DNA of 64,000 bases from Streptomyces sclerotialus (GCF_040907265.1 NZ_JBFOHP010000002.1:5022001-5086000), one strand, 5' to 3'; shown: positions 38,583 to 47,448, counted from the first letter of the stretch. Program-made: numbers and translations. Notes: generated by a model not told the origin, from the sequence alone.

Positions 38583-39351
38583 CCTCCGAGGCCCCCTGCG
38601 CACCCTGAGCTTCCTGCGTTCCCTGCGCCTTCGGCGCGTCCGGCGCGTCCGGCGCGTCCGGCGCCCCCGGCACCAGGAAGTCGTCCAGCAGCTCCGTCAG
38701 CTCGCGGACCAGGGGGCGCAGGACGCGGAAGCGGGACGCGGCGATCAGCCGGGCGATCAGGGGCGCTGTGCGGGTGACCAGGGCGCGGCTGCGGGCGCAG
38801 TCCGGCGAGCGGTCGTGGACCCAGTACAGGACGAGGCCCATCTGCTGGAGCCAGAGCAGGCGGGGGAGCTGGTCGGCCAGTTCGGGAGCCGACTTCACAT
38901 CGGCGCCCGCGAGCACCTCGCGGTGCAGGGCGACGGCGGCCTCGCGGGGGCCTTCGGAGGCGGCCGAGAAGGGGCTGAGCGGGCTGTCGGGGTCGGCGGC
39001 GTTCTTGAAGAACTGCGCGGCGAACCGGTGGTAGGGGGCCGCGACGTCCAGCCAGCTCAGCAGCACCCCGCGGATGCGGGCCGAGAGGTCCGTCTCGGTG
39101 GCGAGCACCTGGGCGGCGGCCGCGCGGTGCTCGTCGGAGATCCGGTCGTAGAACCCCTGGATCAGGTGTTCCTTGGAGGCGAAGTAGTAGTACGCGTTGC
39201 CGACCGAGACCCCGGCCTCCTGGGCGATGGCCCGCATGGTGGTCCTGTCGTACCCGCGCTCCTCGAAGAGGTCCATCGCGGCCTGGAGGATGCGGGTGCG
39301 GGTCTGCTCTCCCTTGGCGGGCCGGGGCGCCCCGGTCGTCTCGTCGCTCAC
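38557..39351 (-). CDS. TetR-family regulator with repetitive C-terminal tail
   Basis: The 264-residue product has an N-terminal TetR HTH (RILQAAMDLFEERGYDRTTMRAIAQEAGVSVGNAYYYF, read in parts over residues 20-58). A ligand domain follows, and then a low-complexity tail (PDAPDAPDAP, then GTQEAQGAQGA) that is encoded by 9-base repeats. It is the last gene of a three-gene operon whose promoter carries two TGAAC-N2-GTTCA palindromes, so it probably represses its own operon. The effector is unknown. Confidence 0.9.
   Translation of the reverse strand: MSDETTGAPRPAKGEQTRTRILQAAMDLFEERGYDRTTMRAIAQEAGVSVGNAYYYFASKEHLIQGFYDRISDEHRAAAAQVLATETDLSARIRGVLLSWLDVAAPYHRFAAQFFKNAADPDSPLSPFSAASEGPREAAVALHREVLAGADVKSAPELADQLPRLLWLQQMGLVLYWVHDRSPDCARSRALVTRTAPLIARLIAASRFRVLRPLVRELTELLDDFLVPGAPDAPDAPDAPKAQGTQEAQGAQGASEVSSRPGPR
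38632..38666. repeat. 9-bp microsatellite in the tetR 3' end
   Basis: Consecutive copies of GGCGCGTCC encode the PDA repeats of the regulator tail on the minus strand. The array is a likely site of length variation. Confidence 0.7.
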
Positions 39352-39362
39352 AGGGTCCGACC

Positions 39363-39848
39363 TTAGCCGGGGGCCGTCCGGTCCCCGGCAGCCCGTCGCT
39401 CCGGAACGTACGACCAGCCCCGTGCCCGGTCGTACGTCCAGCCGCCGGTCCGCTCCCGGGCCGGGCCCGTGGCGTGGTACGCCGCGCGGTACTCCGCCGC
39501 CGCCAGCACGGCGGCCCGCGCGAGCGGCACGCCCGCCGGGGTGGCGAGGCGGTGGGCCGTCGCGCGGTGGGCGGCCAGCGCCCAGAGGCAGACGAGCCAG
39601 GCCGCTGCGCCCCGGTAGACCTGGCCCCTGTCGCCGACGCAGGTGATCTCCTGGCAGGTGGCCTCGTGGTCCAGCTCCGGGAAGCGGCGGCGCGCCTCGG
39701 CCGAACCGGCCGGGACCGGCACCAGGGGGACCAGCTGCCGTTGCCGGGCCAGCCAGTCCCGTACGTGCGCGCAGAGCGGGCGGTCCGGGTCGTAGAGCAC
39801 GGTGACGGACCGGAGCGGGGGCCGCGGCCGTGCCGCCGGCGCTGCCAT
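39363..39848 (-). CDS. DUF393 / DCC-family-like protein lacking the first motif cysteine
   Basis: The 161-residue product begins a thioredoxin-like fold with VTVLYDPDRPLCAHVRDWL, the place where DCC proteins have YDGxCxxC. Only the second cysteine is kept; the first is Arg. The middle part (GDRGQVYRGAAAWLVCLWAL) and length fit the family. The redox function is therefore doubtful. It lies between the membrane protein gene (4 bases upstream) and tetR (11 bases downstream), in one operon. Confidence 0.75.
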   Translation of the reverse strand: MAAPAARPRPPLRSVTVLYDPDRPLCAHVRDWLARQRQLVPLVPVPAGSAEARRRFPELDHEATCQEITCVGDRGQVYRGAAAWLVCLWALAAHRATAHRLATPAGVPLARAAVLAAAEYRAAYHATGPARERTGGWTYDRARGWSYVPERRAAGDRTAPG

Positions 39849-39852
39849 GACG

Positions 39853-40257
39853 TCAGGCCCGCGCCGGGGCGGTGAAGCCCTGCGGCTCGACCGGCGGCAG
39901 CTGCTCGCGCTCCATGGCGCCGCGGCGCCGGATGCGGCTGAGCACGTAGAAGTTGGCCAGGTGCAGGACGCCCAGCGCGAGCAGGACGACGCCGAGCTTC
40001 ACCGAGACGGTCTCGACCAGGCCGCGGGCGCCGGTGACGGTGTCGGCTGCGCGCAGGTACAGGGCGACGAAGCCGAGGTTGACCAGGTAGAAGCCGACGA
40101 CGAGCAGGTGGTTCACGGCGTCCGCGAGCTTCTCGTTCCCCCGCAGGACGTCGGCCAGGAAGATCCGGCCGTGCCGGCTGAGGGTGCGGGCGACCCAGAC
40201 GGTCAGGGCGATGCTGACCAGCAGGTATACCGCGTAGGCAACGACGGTGAGGTCCAT
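39853..40257 (-). CDS. hypothetical membrane protein, first gene of TetR operon
   Basis: The 134-residue product has three hydrophobic helices (residues about 4-24, 48-70 and 86-108). NHLLVVGFYLVNLGFVALYL is the most conserved-looking part. The C-terminal tail is soluble with several prolines. I know no biochemical role. It is the promoter-proximal gene of the operon with the DCC-like and TetR genes, so it is probably what the regulator controls. Confidence 0.82.
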   Translation of the reverse strand: MDLTVVAYAVYLLVSIALTVWVARTLSRHGRIFLADVLRGNEKLADAVNHLLVVGFYLVNLGFVALYLRAADTVTGARGLVETVSVKLGVVLLALGVLHLANFYVLSRIRRRGAMEREQLPPVEPQGFTAPARA

Positions 40258-40270
40258 GGGACGGCCTTTC

Positions 40271-40282
40271 TGAACGTGTTCA
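40271..40282. promoter_or_regulatory. TetR operator 2, near the ribosome site
   Basis: The 12-base palindrome TGAACGTGTTCA lies 13 bases before the ATG of the first operon gene and shares its core with the site at 40313-40328. Confidence 0.7.
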
Positions 40283-40293
40283 AATCCCCGTTG

Positions 40294-40328
40294 CCCTGAC
40301 AGTAGACTTGTTCTTGAACATGTTCAAG
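40294..40328 (-). promoter_or_regulatory. TetR operon promoter with 16-bp palindromic operator
   Basis: CTTGAACATGTTCAAG at 40313-40328 is a perfect palindrome. On the minus strand its TTGAAC half can act as a -35 element with TACTGT as -10 after 17 bases. Binding would therefore block RNA polymerase. Confidence 0.65.
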
Positions 40329-40344
40329 TGCAGGGTGCGAGCGG

Positions 40345-40367
40345 GCCCGCCCCTCGGCGGGGCGGGC
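40345..40367. terminator. hairpin terminator after the hydrolase gene
   Basis: A 9-bp stem (GCCCGCCCC / GGGGCGGGC) with a TCGGC loop lies 13 bases beyond the stop of the leftward hydrolase gene. Confidence 0.65.
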
Positions 40368-40380
40368 GGGAGGCGCGCCG

Positions 40381-41196
40381 TCAGAGCCCGTGCGTGGCGA
40401 GGAAGTCGGTGATCATCCGTTCCCACTCCTCGGGGCACTCGTGCATCGGCACATGGCCGGCGGCGAGCCCGGCGTACTGCGCGCCGGGGATGTGGTCGGC
40501 GAGGTAGCGGGAGTGCGCGGGGTCGACCAGCTGGTCGTGGAGGGTGGCGATGACGAGCGTGGGGACGGAGACGCGCGGCAGGTCGGCGCGGGTGTCCAGG
40601 GTCCGTACCAGCGCCGCCTGGTCGGCCGAACCGGCCGGTACCAGCTCGGGGCAGGGGTCCAGCAGCGTCTCCACGTCGTCGGCCGGCAGCCCGTCGAGAT
40701 GGCCGGGGGACCAGCCGCTGAGCGTGCGGGCCAGCGCCAGGCCCGCGTAGTCGTCCTGTTCCAGCAGCCGCTGCCACAGGGCCAGCCAGAGGTCCGTACG
40801 GCGGTCGGGAGCGGCGAGGCCCGCGGTGAGGACGAGGCCGCTGACCCGCTCGGGGTAGCGGGTCGCGGCGCGGACGGCGACCGCCGCGCCGAGCGAGTAC
40901 CCGATGAGGGTGAAGGTCTCCAGCCCGGCCGCCACCGCACCGTCCACGACCGCGTCGGTGAGGGCGTCCAGGGTGAGCGGCCCGGACGCGCGGGGCGTGC
41001 GGCCCGAACCGGGGTAGTCGGGGGCGACGACGGTGTGGCCGGAGGCGGCGAGCGCCGGTAAGAGCCGGGCGTAGTTGTCGTCGATGCTGCCGGTGGCGCC
41101 GTGGGCCAGGACGATGCCGGGACCGGAACCGGTGACGGTGGCGGAGAGCGGGGGCAGGGGCCGGTGCGGGGAGAGGGGGGCGGTGTCGTTCGTCAT
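40381..41196 (-). CDS. alpha/beta-hydrolase
   Basis: The 271-residue product (ATG at 41196; an upstream in-frame ATG at 41208 is possible) has the nucleophile Ser101 in the elbow GYSLGAA, the oxyanion segment LAHGATGS near residue 32, an acidic residue in TLHDQLVD, and the catalytic His in AAGHVPMHE. It resembles small haloperoxidase/esterase-like hydrolases. The substrate cannot be inferred from the context. It lies downstream of sdh on the same strand but is separated from it by the repeated module. Confidence 0.88.
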   Translation of the reverse strand: MTNDTAPLSPHRPLPPLSATVTGSGPGIVLAHGATGSIDDNYARLLPALAASGHTVVAPDYPGSGRTPRASGPLTLDALTDAVVDGAVAAGLETFTLIGYSLGAAVAVRAATRYPERVSGLVLTAGLAAPDRRTDLWLALWQRLLEQDDYAGLALARTLSGWSPGHLDGLPADDVETLLDPCPELVPAGSADQAALVRTLDTRADLPRVSVPTLVIATLHDQLVDPAHSRYLADHIPGAQYAGLAAGHVPMHECPEEWERMITDFLATHGL

Positions 41197-41235
41197 ACGG
41201 GAGAGCATTCCCCGGGACGAACGCCGTACCTACGT

Positions 41236-41277
41236 GAAGGGCCCCCGCCCGGAACGAAATCCGGACAGGGGCCCTTC
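41236..41277. terminator. hairpin in the sdhB-hydrolase spacer, part of the repeated module
   Basis: GAAGGGCCCC pairs with GGGGCCCTTC around an inner CCGGA-TCCGG stem, followed by CCTT on the plus strand. It occupies the place that the T-tailed terminator at 51560-51605 has in the other copy of the module. Confidence 0.65.
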
Positions 41278-41281
41278 CTTC

Positions 41282-41355
41282 GCGGCTGAACCGCCGCCGC
41301 TCTCGCGGAAGTGGTCATTCGCCGCTGGGGTTCCTCAATTGATGGCTGCGGTGTC
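41282..41355. repeat. copy 1 of a 74-bp conserved element after sdhB
   Basis: The first 27 bases (beginning GCGGCTGAACCGCCGCCG) are identical in copy 2. So is the 12-base CTCAATTGATGG core at 41334-41345; GATGGyTGCkGTGTC closes the element. On the minus strand it begins eight bases beyond the sdhB stop. It does not code. Confidence 0.75.
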
Positions 41356-41363
41356 CGCGGGCC

Positions 41364-42140
41364 TCAGAACCTTCGAGTGATCAGCGCGCGCTTCACTTCC
41401 TGGATGGCCTTGGTGACCTCGATACCGCGCGGGCAGGCGTCCGTGCAGTTGAAGGTCGTACGGCAGCGCCAGACGCCGTCCTTGTCGTTCAGGATCTCCA
41501 GGCGCTGCTCGCCCGCCTCGTCACGCGAGTCGAAGATGAAGCGGTGCGCGTTGACGATCGCCGCCGGGCCGAAGTACTGGCCGTCGTTCCAGAACACCGG
41601 GCACGAGGTCGTGCACGCGGCGCACAGGATGCACTTGGTGGTGTCGTCGAAGCGCTCGCGGTCCTCGGCGGACTGCAGGCGCTCGCGCGTCGGCTCGTTG
41701 GTGTCCTTCGTGATCAGGAAGGGCATCACGTCGCGGTACGCCTGGAAGAACGGCTCCATGTCCACGACCAGGTCCTTCAGGACCGCCAGGCCCTTGATGG
41801 CCTCGATCGTGATCGGCTTCTCAGGGTTGATGTCCTTGATCAGCGTCTTGCAGGCGAGCCGGTTCTTGCCGTTGATCCGCATGGCGTCGGAGCCGCAGAT
41901 GCCGTGCGCGCAGGACCGGCGGAAGGTCAGGGTGCCGTCCTGCTCCCACTTGATCTTGTGCAGCCCGTCGAGCACGCGCTCCTTCGGGTCCAGCTCCAGC
42001 TGGAAGTCCTGCCACTTCGCCTCGTCCGAGACCTCCGGGTTGAACCGGCGGATGCGGAAGGTGACGGTGATCTTCTGGAGTGCGGTGCTCTCGGCCGCGT
42101 CCAGCGCGTCCGAGTGCTTCTCAAGCGTGGGGGTGCTCAT
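41364..42140 (-). CDS. sdhB: succinate dehydrogenase iron-sulfur subunit
   Basis: The 258-residue protein carries the [2Fe-2S] ligands in CAHGICGSDAM and RLAC, the 4Fe-4S set in CILCAACTTSCPVFW, and CRTTFNCTDACPRGIE for the 3Fe-4S cluster. It passes electrons from the flavoprotein to menaquinone at the membrane. Its ATG overlaps the sdhA stop by one base (TGATG on the minus strand). Codon use and length are standard. Confidence 0.98.
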   Translation of the reverse strand: MSTPTLEKHSDALDAAESTALQKITVTFRIRRFNPEVSDEAKWQDFQLELDPKERVLDGLHKIKWEQDGTLTFRRSCAHGICGSDAMRINGKNRLACKTLIKDINPEKPITIEAIKGLAVLKDLVVDMEPFFQAYRDVMPFLITKDTNEPTRERLQSAEDRERFDDTTKCILCAACTTSCPVFWNDGQYFGPAAIVNAHRFIFDSRDEAGEQRLEILNDKDGVWRCRTTFNCTDACPRGIEVTKAIQEVKRALITRRF

Positions 42141-43894
42141 CAGTACTTACGCTCCATCGGCTGGTAGCGGGTCTGGACGACCGGCTTGTAGTCGAGGCGG
42201 ATCGACTCCTTGCCGTCAGCGCCGACCTCGCGGTACGCCATGGTGTGCCGCATGAAGTTGACGTCGTCGCGGTTCGGGTAGTCCTCGCGGTAGTGACCAC
42301 CGCGGGACTCCTTGCGGGCCAGCGCGGAGACCGCCATGACCTCGGCCAGGTCGAGCAGGTTGCCCAGCTCGATGGCCTCCAGCAGGTCGGTGTTGAAGCG
42401 CTTGCCCTTGTCCTGGACGGAGACGTTCAGGTAGCGCTCGCGCAGCTCGCCGATCTTCTCGACCGCGGTCTTGATCGTCTGCTCGGTGCGGAACACCATC
42501 ACGTTGGCGTCCATGCACTCCTGCAGCTCGGTACGGAGCTTGGTGACGCTCTCCGTGCCGTTGGAGTCGCGCAGCCGCTCGACCTGGTCCTGGACCTGCT
42601 TCGCCGGGTTCTCGGGCAGCTCCACGAAGTCGTTCTCGTGGGCGTACTTCGCGGCGGCGATGCCCGCGCGGCGGCCGAACACGTTGATGTCGAGCAGCGA
42701 GTTGGTGCCCAGGCGGTTGGCGCCGTGCACGGAGACGCAGGCGACCTCGCCGGCGGCGTACAGGCCCGGCACGACGGTGGTGTTGTCGGCCAGCACCTCG
42801 CCCTCGACGTTGGTCGGGATGCCGCCCATGGCGTAGTGCGCGGTCGGCTGGATCGGGATCGGGTCCGTGTAGGGCTCGATGCCGAGGTAGGTCCGCGCGA
42901 ACTCGGTGATGTCGGGCAGCTTGGCGTCCAGCTGCTCCGGCGGCAGGTGCGTGAGGTCGAGGTAGACGTGGTCGCCCTCGGGACCGCAGCCGCGGCCCTC
43001 GCGGATCTCCGTGTAGATGGAGCGCGAGACGACGTCACGCGAGGCGAGGTCCTTCATGACCGGCGCGTACTTCTCCATGAAGCGCTCGCCGTCCTTGTTG
43101 CGGAGGATGCCGCCCTCACCACGGGCGCCCTCCGTCAGCAGGATGCCCATCCGCCAGATGCCGGTCGGGTGGAACTGGAAGAACTCCATGTCCTCCAGCG
43201 GCAGCCCGCGGCGCCAGGCGGCGGCCTGGCCGTCACCGGTCAGGGTGTGCGCGTTGGAGGTCACCTTGAAGAACTTGCCGGTGCCGCCGGACGCGAAGAT
43301 GATCGACTTCGCCTGGAAGACGTGGATCTCGCCGGTCGCCAGCTCGTAGGCGACGACACCGGCGGACTTCTTGACCCCGTCGACCTCGTTGAGCAGCAGG
43401 TCCAGGACGTAGAACTCGTTGAAGAACTCCACGCCCTCCTTGACGCAGTTCTGGTACAGCGTCTGGAGGATCATGTGGCCGGTGCGGTCCGAGGCGTAGC
43501 AGGACCGGCGGACCGGGGCCTCACCGTGGTTACGGGAGTGACCGCCGAAGCGGCGCTGGTCGATCGTGCCGTTCGGGGTGCGGTTGAACGGCAGGCCCAT
43601 CTTCTCCAGGTCGAGAACGGAGTCGATGGCCTCCTTCGCGAGGATCTCGGCGGCGTCCTGGTCGACCAGGTAGTCGCCGCCCTTGATCGTGTCGAAGGTG
43701 TGCCACTCCCAGTTGTCCTCCTCGACGTTCGCGAGGGCGGCGGCCATGCCGCCCTGTGCGGCGCCGGTGTGGGAGCGGGTCGGGTAGAGCTTCGTCAGGA
43801 CGGCGGTGCGGCTGCGCTTCGTCGCCTCGATGGCGGCGCGCATGCCGGCGCCACCCGCGCCGACGATGACGGTGTCGTACTTGTGGATCTTCAT
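42140..43894 (-). CDS. sdhA: succinate dehydrogenase flavoprotein subunit
   Basis: The 584-residue flavoprotein has the FAD loop [11 protein letters not shown] near residue 10. The segment [14 protein letters not shown] holds the histidine that carries FAD covalently. [19 protein letters not shown] and HYAMGGI form the substrate site. It oxidises succinate to fumarate in the TCA cycle. The ATG at 43894 is chosen because family homology starts there; an upstream in-frame extension runs into sdhD. The order is sdhC-sdhD-sdhA-sdhB. Confidence 0.98.
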   Translation of the reverse strand: MKIHKYDTVIVGAGGAGMRAAIEATKRSRTAVLTKLYPTRSHTGAAQGGMAAALANVEEDNWEWHTFDTIKGGDYLVDQDAAEILAKEAIDSVLDLEKMGLPFNRTPNGTIDQRRFGGHSRNHGEAPVRRSCYASDRTGHMILQTLYQNCVKEGVEFFNEFYVLDLLLNEVDGVKKSAGVVAYELATGEIHVFQAKSIIFASGGTGKFFKVTSNAHTLTGDGQAAAWRRGLPLEDMEFFQFHPTGIWRMGILLTEGARGEGGILRNKDGERFMEKYAPVMKDLASRDVVSRSIYTEIREGRGCGPEGDHVYLDLTHLPPEQLDAKLPDITEFARTYLGIEPYTDPIPIQPTAHYAMGGIPTNVEGEVLADNTTVVPGLYAAGEVACVSVHGANRLGTNSLLDINVFGRRAGIAAAKYAHENDFVELPENPAKQVQDQVERLRDSNGTESVTKLRTELQECMDANVMVFRTEQTIKTAVEKIGELRERYLNVSVQDKGKRFNTDLLEAIELGNLLDLAEVMAVSALARKESRGGHYREDYPNRDDVNFMRHTMAYREVGADGKESIRLDYKPVVQTRYQPMERKY

Positions 43895-43914
43895 TGTTCC
43901 AGTCAGCCCCGGCT

Positions 43915-44385
43915 TTAGCGGATGTTCGGGTCGAAGGTGAAGATCACCAGCGTGCCCAGAAGGACGGTGAACACCGTGGCGGCGTACAGCAGCATCTTCA
44001 GCCAGAAGCGGGTGTTGTCCCGCTGCGCGTAGTCGTTGATGACCGTACGCAGGCCGTTGGCGCCGTGCAGCATCGCGAGCCACAGCATGATCAGGTCCCA
44101 GGCCTGCCAGAACGGCGAGGCCCAGCGACCGGCCACGAAGGCGAAGCCGATCTTGCTCACGCCGCCGTCCAGCACGAGCTGGACCAGCAGGTGGCCGAGG
44201 ACCAGGACGACCAGCACGATGCCGGACAGCCGCATGAACAGCCAGCCGTACAGCTCGAAGTTGGTCCGGGTCGACCGCGGGGTCTTCTTGGTACGGGCGC
44301 GGGGCGGCTCGATGACGGGAGCCGGGTTGTCCACGTCGTACAGGGACACGGAGTCGTTCACAGGAGTCGTCTCAGCAGAGGACAT
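43915..44385 (-). CDS. sdhD: succinate dehydrogenase membrane anchor subunit
   Basis: The 156-residue product has an N-terminal soluble part of about 45 residues, then three membrane helices ([23 protein letters not shown]; the segment around [40 protein letters not shown]). His and Arg residues in RLSG and LHGANGLR are expected near heme and quinone. It anchors SdhAB with SdhC. It lies nine bases after sdhC and 20 before sdhA. Confidence 0.95.
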   Translation of the reverse strand: MSSAETTPVNDSVSLYDVDNPAPVIEPPRARTKKTPRSTRTNFELYGWLFMRLSGIVLVVLVLGHLLVQLVLDGGVSKIGFAFVAGRWASPFWQAWDLIMLWLAMLHGANGLRTVINDYAQRDNTRFWLKMLLYAATVFTVLLGTLVIFTFDPNIR

Positions 44386-44394
44386 CGCGCTTCA

Positions 44395-44775
44395 TCAGCT
44401 CCCGAACAGCGTGCGCAGGGTGTGCTGCAGCACGGGGTAGAAGGCGCCGGCCATCAGGACCAGCCAGACACCGACAACGGTCCACAGCAGCTGCTTCTGG
44501 TACTTCGTGCCCTTGGACCAGAAGTCCACGGCCACGACGCGCAGGCCGTTGAGCGCGTGGAAGAGGATGGCGGCCACGAGGCCGTACTCCATCACGTTGA
44601 CGAGGGGCGTCTTGTACGTGGCGACGACGTCGTCATAAGCCTCGGGAGAGACGCGAACGAGAGCGGTGTCGAGCACGTGCACGAACAGGAAGAAGAAAAT
44701 GAGGACGCCGGTGACTCGGTGAGCCACCCAGGACCACATACCTTCCCGGCCGCGATACAGCGTTCCAGCCGGCAC
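44395..44775 (-). CDS. sdhC: succinate dehydrogenase cytochrome b556 subunit
   Basis: The 126-residue product begins MPAGTLYRGREGMWSWVAHRVTG; AHRVTG is the conserved heme-side motif of SdhC. Three helices follow. HALNGLRVVAVDFW matches the second conserved region. The GTG at 44775 is preferred because GGAGGG lies about eight bases upstream; the longer frame from 44850 adds unconserved residues. It is the first gene of the sdhCDAB operon. Confidence 0.95.
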   Translation of the reverse strand: MPAGTLYRGREGMWSWVAHRVTGVLIFFFLFVHVLDTALVRVSPEAYDDVVATYKTPLVNVMEYGLVAAILFHALNGLRVVAVDFWSKGTKYQKQLLWTVVGVWLVLMAGAFYPVLQHTLRTLFGS

Positions 44776-44955
44776 GGAAAAACCCTCCGGGAGCGGGGAC
44801 TGGGGCCTGCCGGCTTCACTGTCGGTCTGGCCCGGCCGGGTACGGTCCACCGGCCCTGGCCATCGTAGCGACGACTTGTCGGTTCCTCCCGCCGGGGTCC
44901 TCAGGTGTGATCAAACAAGCACGGACGGACTATCGGACAGGGAGGAAACGGGCCA
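44776..44955 (-). promoter_or_regulatory. promoter region of sdhCDAB
   Basis: The 180-bp spacer upstream of sdhC contains a TACGAT -10-like hexamer near 44870 (minus strand) and TTGTTTGATCAC near 44907-44918. No Rex-type palindrome is evident. I could not settle the -35 element. Confidence 0.4.
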
Positions 44956-45450
44956 TCAGGGACTCCGGCTCACAAGGTGGGCGAGGCGTCCGCGGGCGAT
45001 CCGGCGCAGCTCCTCGGCGGCCACGGCCCGCTCCTCGTCCGGCTCGTGCCCCAGCCGGTCCCGGATGCCGCTCAGTACGTGGTCCAGCAGCTGGTCCTCG
45101 CGCAGCCCGTCCAGGCAGATCACGAAGACATGGCGGAAGCGGCGCTCGTACTCGGCGTGTGCGGCGCGCAGCGCGGTGTGCGCCGCGAGGGTGCCGCGGC
45201 CGCGGGCGCCCGCGAGCGGCTGCGGCGAGACGGACTCCTCGGCCAGCGCCTCGGCGAGGTCCCCGGGACTGAGGTCGTAACTGGCCTCGTCGGCGGCGGC
45301 CAGCAGCGCTTCCAGGTCGGGATACGGGCGGTGCGCGGCGATCCTGCGGGCCCAGCGGCGGCTGCCGCAGCAGGCCAGCAGCGCGGCCTCGGCGGCTTCG
45401 GAGGCGGCCGAATTGAGGTGGTCGAGTCCGGGCGCGCCGTCCGGCGTCAC
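44956..45450 (-). CDS. OHCU decarboxylase (2-oxo-4-hydroxy-4-carboxy-5-ureidoimidazoline decarboxylase)
   Basis: The 164-residue version (GTG at 45450) covers the whole family domain. LDHLNSAASEAAEAALLACCGSRRWA is the entry helix, and HRPYPDLEALLAAADEASYDL and YERRFRHVFVICLDGL follow. It catalyses the last, stereospecific decarboxylation of uric acid breakdown to S-allantoin. The frame stays open to an ATG at 45675; that extension is Pro/Arg-rich and unconserved, so the start is uncertain. No other uricase-pathway gene is adjacent. Confidence 0.82.
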   Translation of the reverse strand: MTPDGAPGLDHLNSAASEAAEAALLACCGSRRWARRIAAHRPYPDLEALLAAADEASYDLSPGDLAEALAEESVSPQPLAGARGRGTLAAHTALRAAHAEYERRFRHVFVICLDGLREDQLLDHVLSGIRDRLGHEPDEERAVAAEELRRIARGRLAHLVSRSP

Positions 45451-45795
45451 CCGCTGCGGCCGGCACGTCTGCGAGGGTATGCCGGGCCGGGGAGCGGGCA
45501 GGGTGGCCGGCCGGGCCGGGGACTCGTCGGACAGCGTGATCTCCTCGGATTGCGGGACACGTGGGGGGCGACCCGGACGGGGTGCGCGGTCTGCGTCTCC
45601 GGTCAGGCCGCCACGCCGGCGGGGGCGGGGCCTTGGGAAAGGGGAGGCGGGTGAGTCGTCACCGTAACGACGCAAGTCAGGTTCTGTCCGACGGATGCGC
45701 GAATTTCACCCGGATGAGAGAGCTTTCGCGCGCGTAGTGGACGAGACGTTTCCCAAGCTAGCCATACTTCGCCCTGGAAAGGGAGGTTTGCGTAG
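45451..45795. other. 345-bp region between OHCU decarboxylase and hexosaminidase genes
   Basis: It includes a possible N-terminal extension of the decarboxylase (to 45675) and the rightward promoter of the hexosaminidase. CATACT at 45763-45768 is a plausible -10, and a DasR-like palindrome covers the -35 area. GGGAGG precedes the hexosaminidase ATG. Confidence 0.45.
45736..45751. promoter_or_regulatory. candidate DasR-responsive element (dre)
   Basis: AGTGGACGAGACGTTT matches 11 of 16 positions of the dre consensus as I recall it (AGTGGTCTAGACCACT). It overlaps the -35 position of the hexosaminidase promoter. DasR is the GlcNAc-responsive repressor of chitin and GlcNAc genes in streptomycetes, so the location fits. 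Confidence 0.5.
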
Positions 45796-47448
45796 ATGAG
45801 GAAGTTGACGGCATGGGTGGCCCTGGCCGCCTCGGCCCTGACCATCACCGGCTGCTCCGGCGACTCCGGACAGCGCGGCAGCGGAAGCCAGGATTCGAAG
45901 TCGCCCACGTCCGCCGCGTCCTCCGCCGCGCCCACGCCCCGCTGGGCCGCGGTCAAGGGAACCCCGCGCACGATCCCCGCCGTCCGCTCCTTCAAGGCGG
46001 ACGACGGGACCGGCTGGCGCGTCTCGAAGAACGCCCGCGTCGTCGTCCCCGACGGCCAGGACAGCCCGCTCGCCGACGAGGCCCGCCGGCTCGCCGCCGA
46101 CCTGGGCGGCCTGAAGCTGTCCTGGCAGGACGACGCGCGCCCCGGCGACGTCGAGCTGACCCTCTCCGGCAAGGGCAAGGCCGCCAAGGAGAACAACGCG
46201 GCCCCCGCGAGCACCGCCGACGAGGCCTACACGATCACCGCACGCGACACCCGCCTCACCCTGACCGCGCCCACCGACACCGGCGTCTTCAACGCCACCC
46301 GCACGGTCGTGCAGTCGGTGCGCGCCGCCAAGGGCGTGCCCGAGGGCACCATCGAGGACCGCCCCGACCGGGCCCAGCGCGGCCTGCTCGTGGACACCGC
46401 GCGCAAGCACTTCAGCGCGGAGTGGCTGGAGGCCCGCATCCGGGAGATGGCCGACCTCAAGCTCAACCAGCTCCAGCTGCACTTCTCCGACGACCAGGCG
46501 TTCCGCATCGAGAGCTCCAGCCACCCGGAGATCGTTTCGGCGGACCACCTGACCAAGGCCCAGGTCCGCCACCTGGTGAAGCTCGCCCGCGAGCTGCACA
46601 TCACCGTCATCCCCGAGATCGACTCCCCGGGCCACCTCGGCGCGGTGATCGACAAGCATCCGTCGCTCCAGCTGCGCAGCGCCGCCGGCGTGTCCCAGCG
46701 CGGCGCGGTCGACATCTCGCAGCCCAAGGCCGCACAGATCGTCGACGACCTGCTGCGCGAGTACGCGAAGCTCTTCGCCGAGGAGGGCGTGCCCGGGCCG
46801 CGCTGGCACCTGGGCGGCGACGAGTACCGCGCCCTCACCGTGCAGTCGCCCGGCACCACCTACCCCCAGCTCGCGCGCGCCGCCACGAAGAAGTACGGCT
46901 CCGGGGCCACGGTCTCGGACCTGACGACCGGCTGGCTCAACGACCGCGAGAAGACCCTGCGCAAGGCGGGCGTCAAGCACGTCGAGGCCTGGAACGACGG
47001 CTTCCACGACTCCAAGGTGGTCACCCCCGCCAAGGACCGCACGGTGGCGTACTGGACCGGCAAGGAGATCGGCGCCCGCGAGCCCGTCACGTACCTGCAG
47101 GAGGGGCGCACCGTCGTGAACCTCAACGACGAGTACCTCTACTACGTGCTCGGCCAGCCGAACGACTTCACCTACCCGACCGGCGAGCGCATCTACAAGG
47201 AGTGGACCCCGGCCGTGCTGCGCGGCAGCAAGGCCGTCCCCGACGCGCTCGCCGGACCCGACCGCATTCCCGGCGCCCGCTTCGGCGTCTGGTGCGACCT
47301 CGCCGGGTCCCAGACCACCGAACAGGTCGCCCGCGGCATCCGGCTGCCGCTCGCCGCGCTCTCCCAGAAGGTCTGGGACCCGCGGCAGCCGCAGCTGTCC
47401 TGGACGGACTTCAAGGCCCGGGCCGCTACGGTGGCACCCGCGCGCTGA
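45796..47448 (+). CDS. secreted beta-N-acetylhexosaminidase (GH20)
   Basis: The 550-residue lipoprotein (lipobox ITGC, Cys20) has a GH20 N-terminal beta domain followed by the catalytic barrel. QRGLLVDTARKHFS and ELHITVIPEIDSPGH are typical, and the catalytic pair Asp342-Glu343 sits in HLGGDEY. Family enzymes remove terminal GlcNAc from chitin oligomers or wall fragments by substrate-assisted catalysis. A dre-like site upstream suggests DasR control. It is monocistronic. Confidence 0.94.
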   Translation: MRKLTAWVALAASALTITGCSGDSGQRGSGSQDSKSPTSAASSAAPTPRWAAVKGTPRTIPAVRSFKADDGTGWRVSKNARVVVPDGQDSPLADEARRLAADLGGLKLSWQDDARPGDVELTLSGKGKAAKENNAAPASTADEAYTITARDTRLTLTAPTDTGVFNATRTVVQSVRAAKGVPEGTIEDRPDRAQRGLLVDTARKHFSAEWLEARIREMADLKLNQLQLHFSDDQAFRIESSSHPEIVSADHLTKAQVRHLVKLARELHITVIPEIDSPGHLGAVIDKHPSLQLRSAAGVSQRGAVDISQPKAAQIVDDLLREYAKLFAEEGVPGPRWHLGGDEYRALTVQSPGTTYPQLARAATKKYGSGATVSDLTTGWLNDREKTLRKAGVKHVEAWNDGFHDSKVVTPAKDRTVAYWTGKEIGAREPVTYLQEGRTVVNLNDEYLYYVLGQPNDFTYPTGERIYKEWTPAVLRGSKAVPDALAGPDRIPGARFGVWCDLAGSQTTEQVARGIRLPLAALSQKVWDPRQPQLSWTDFKARAATVAPAR

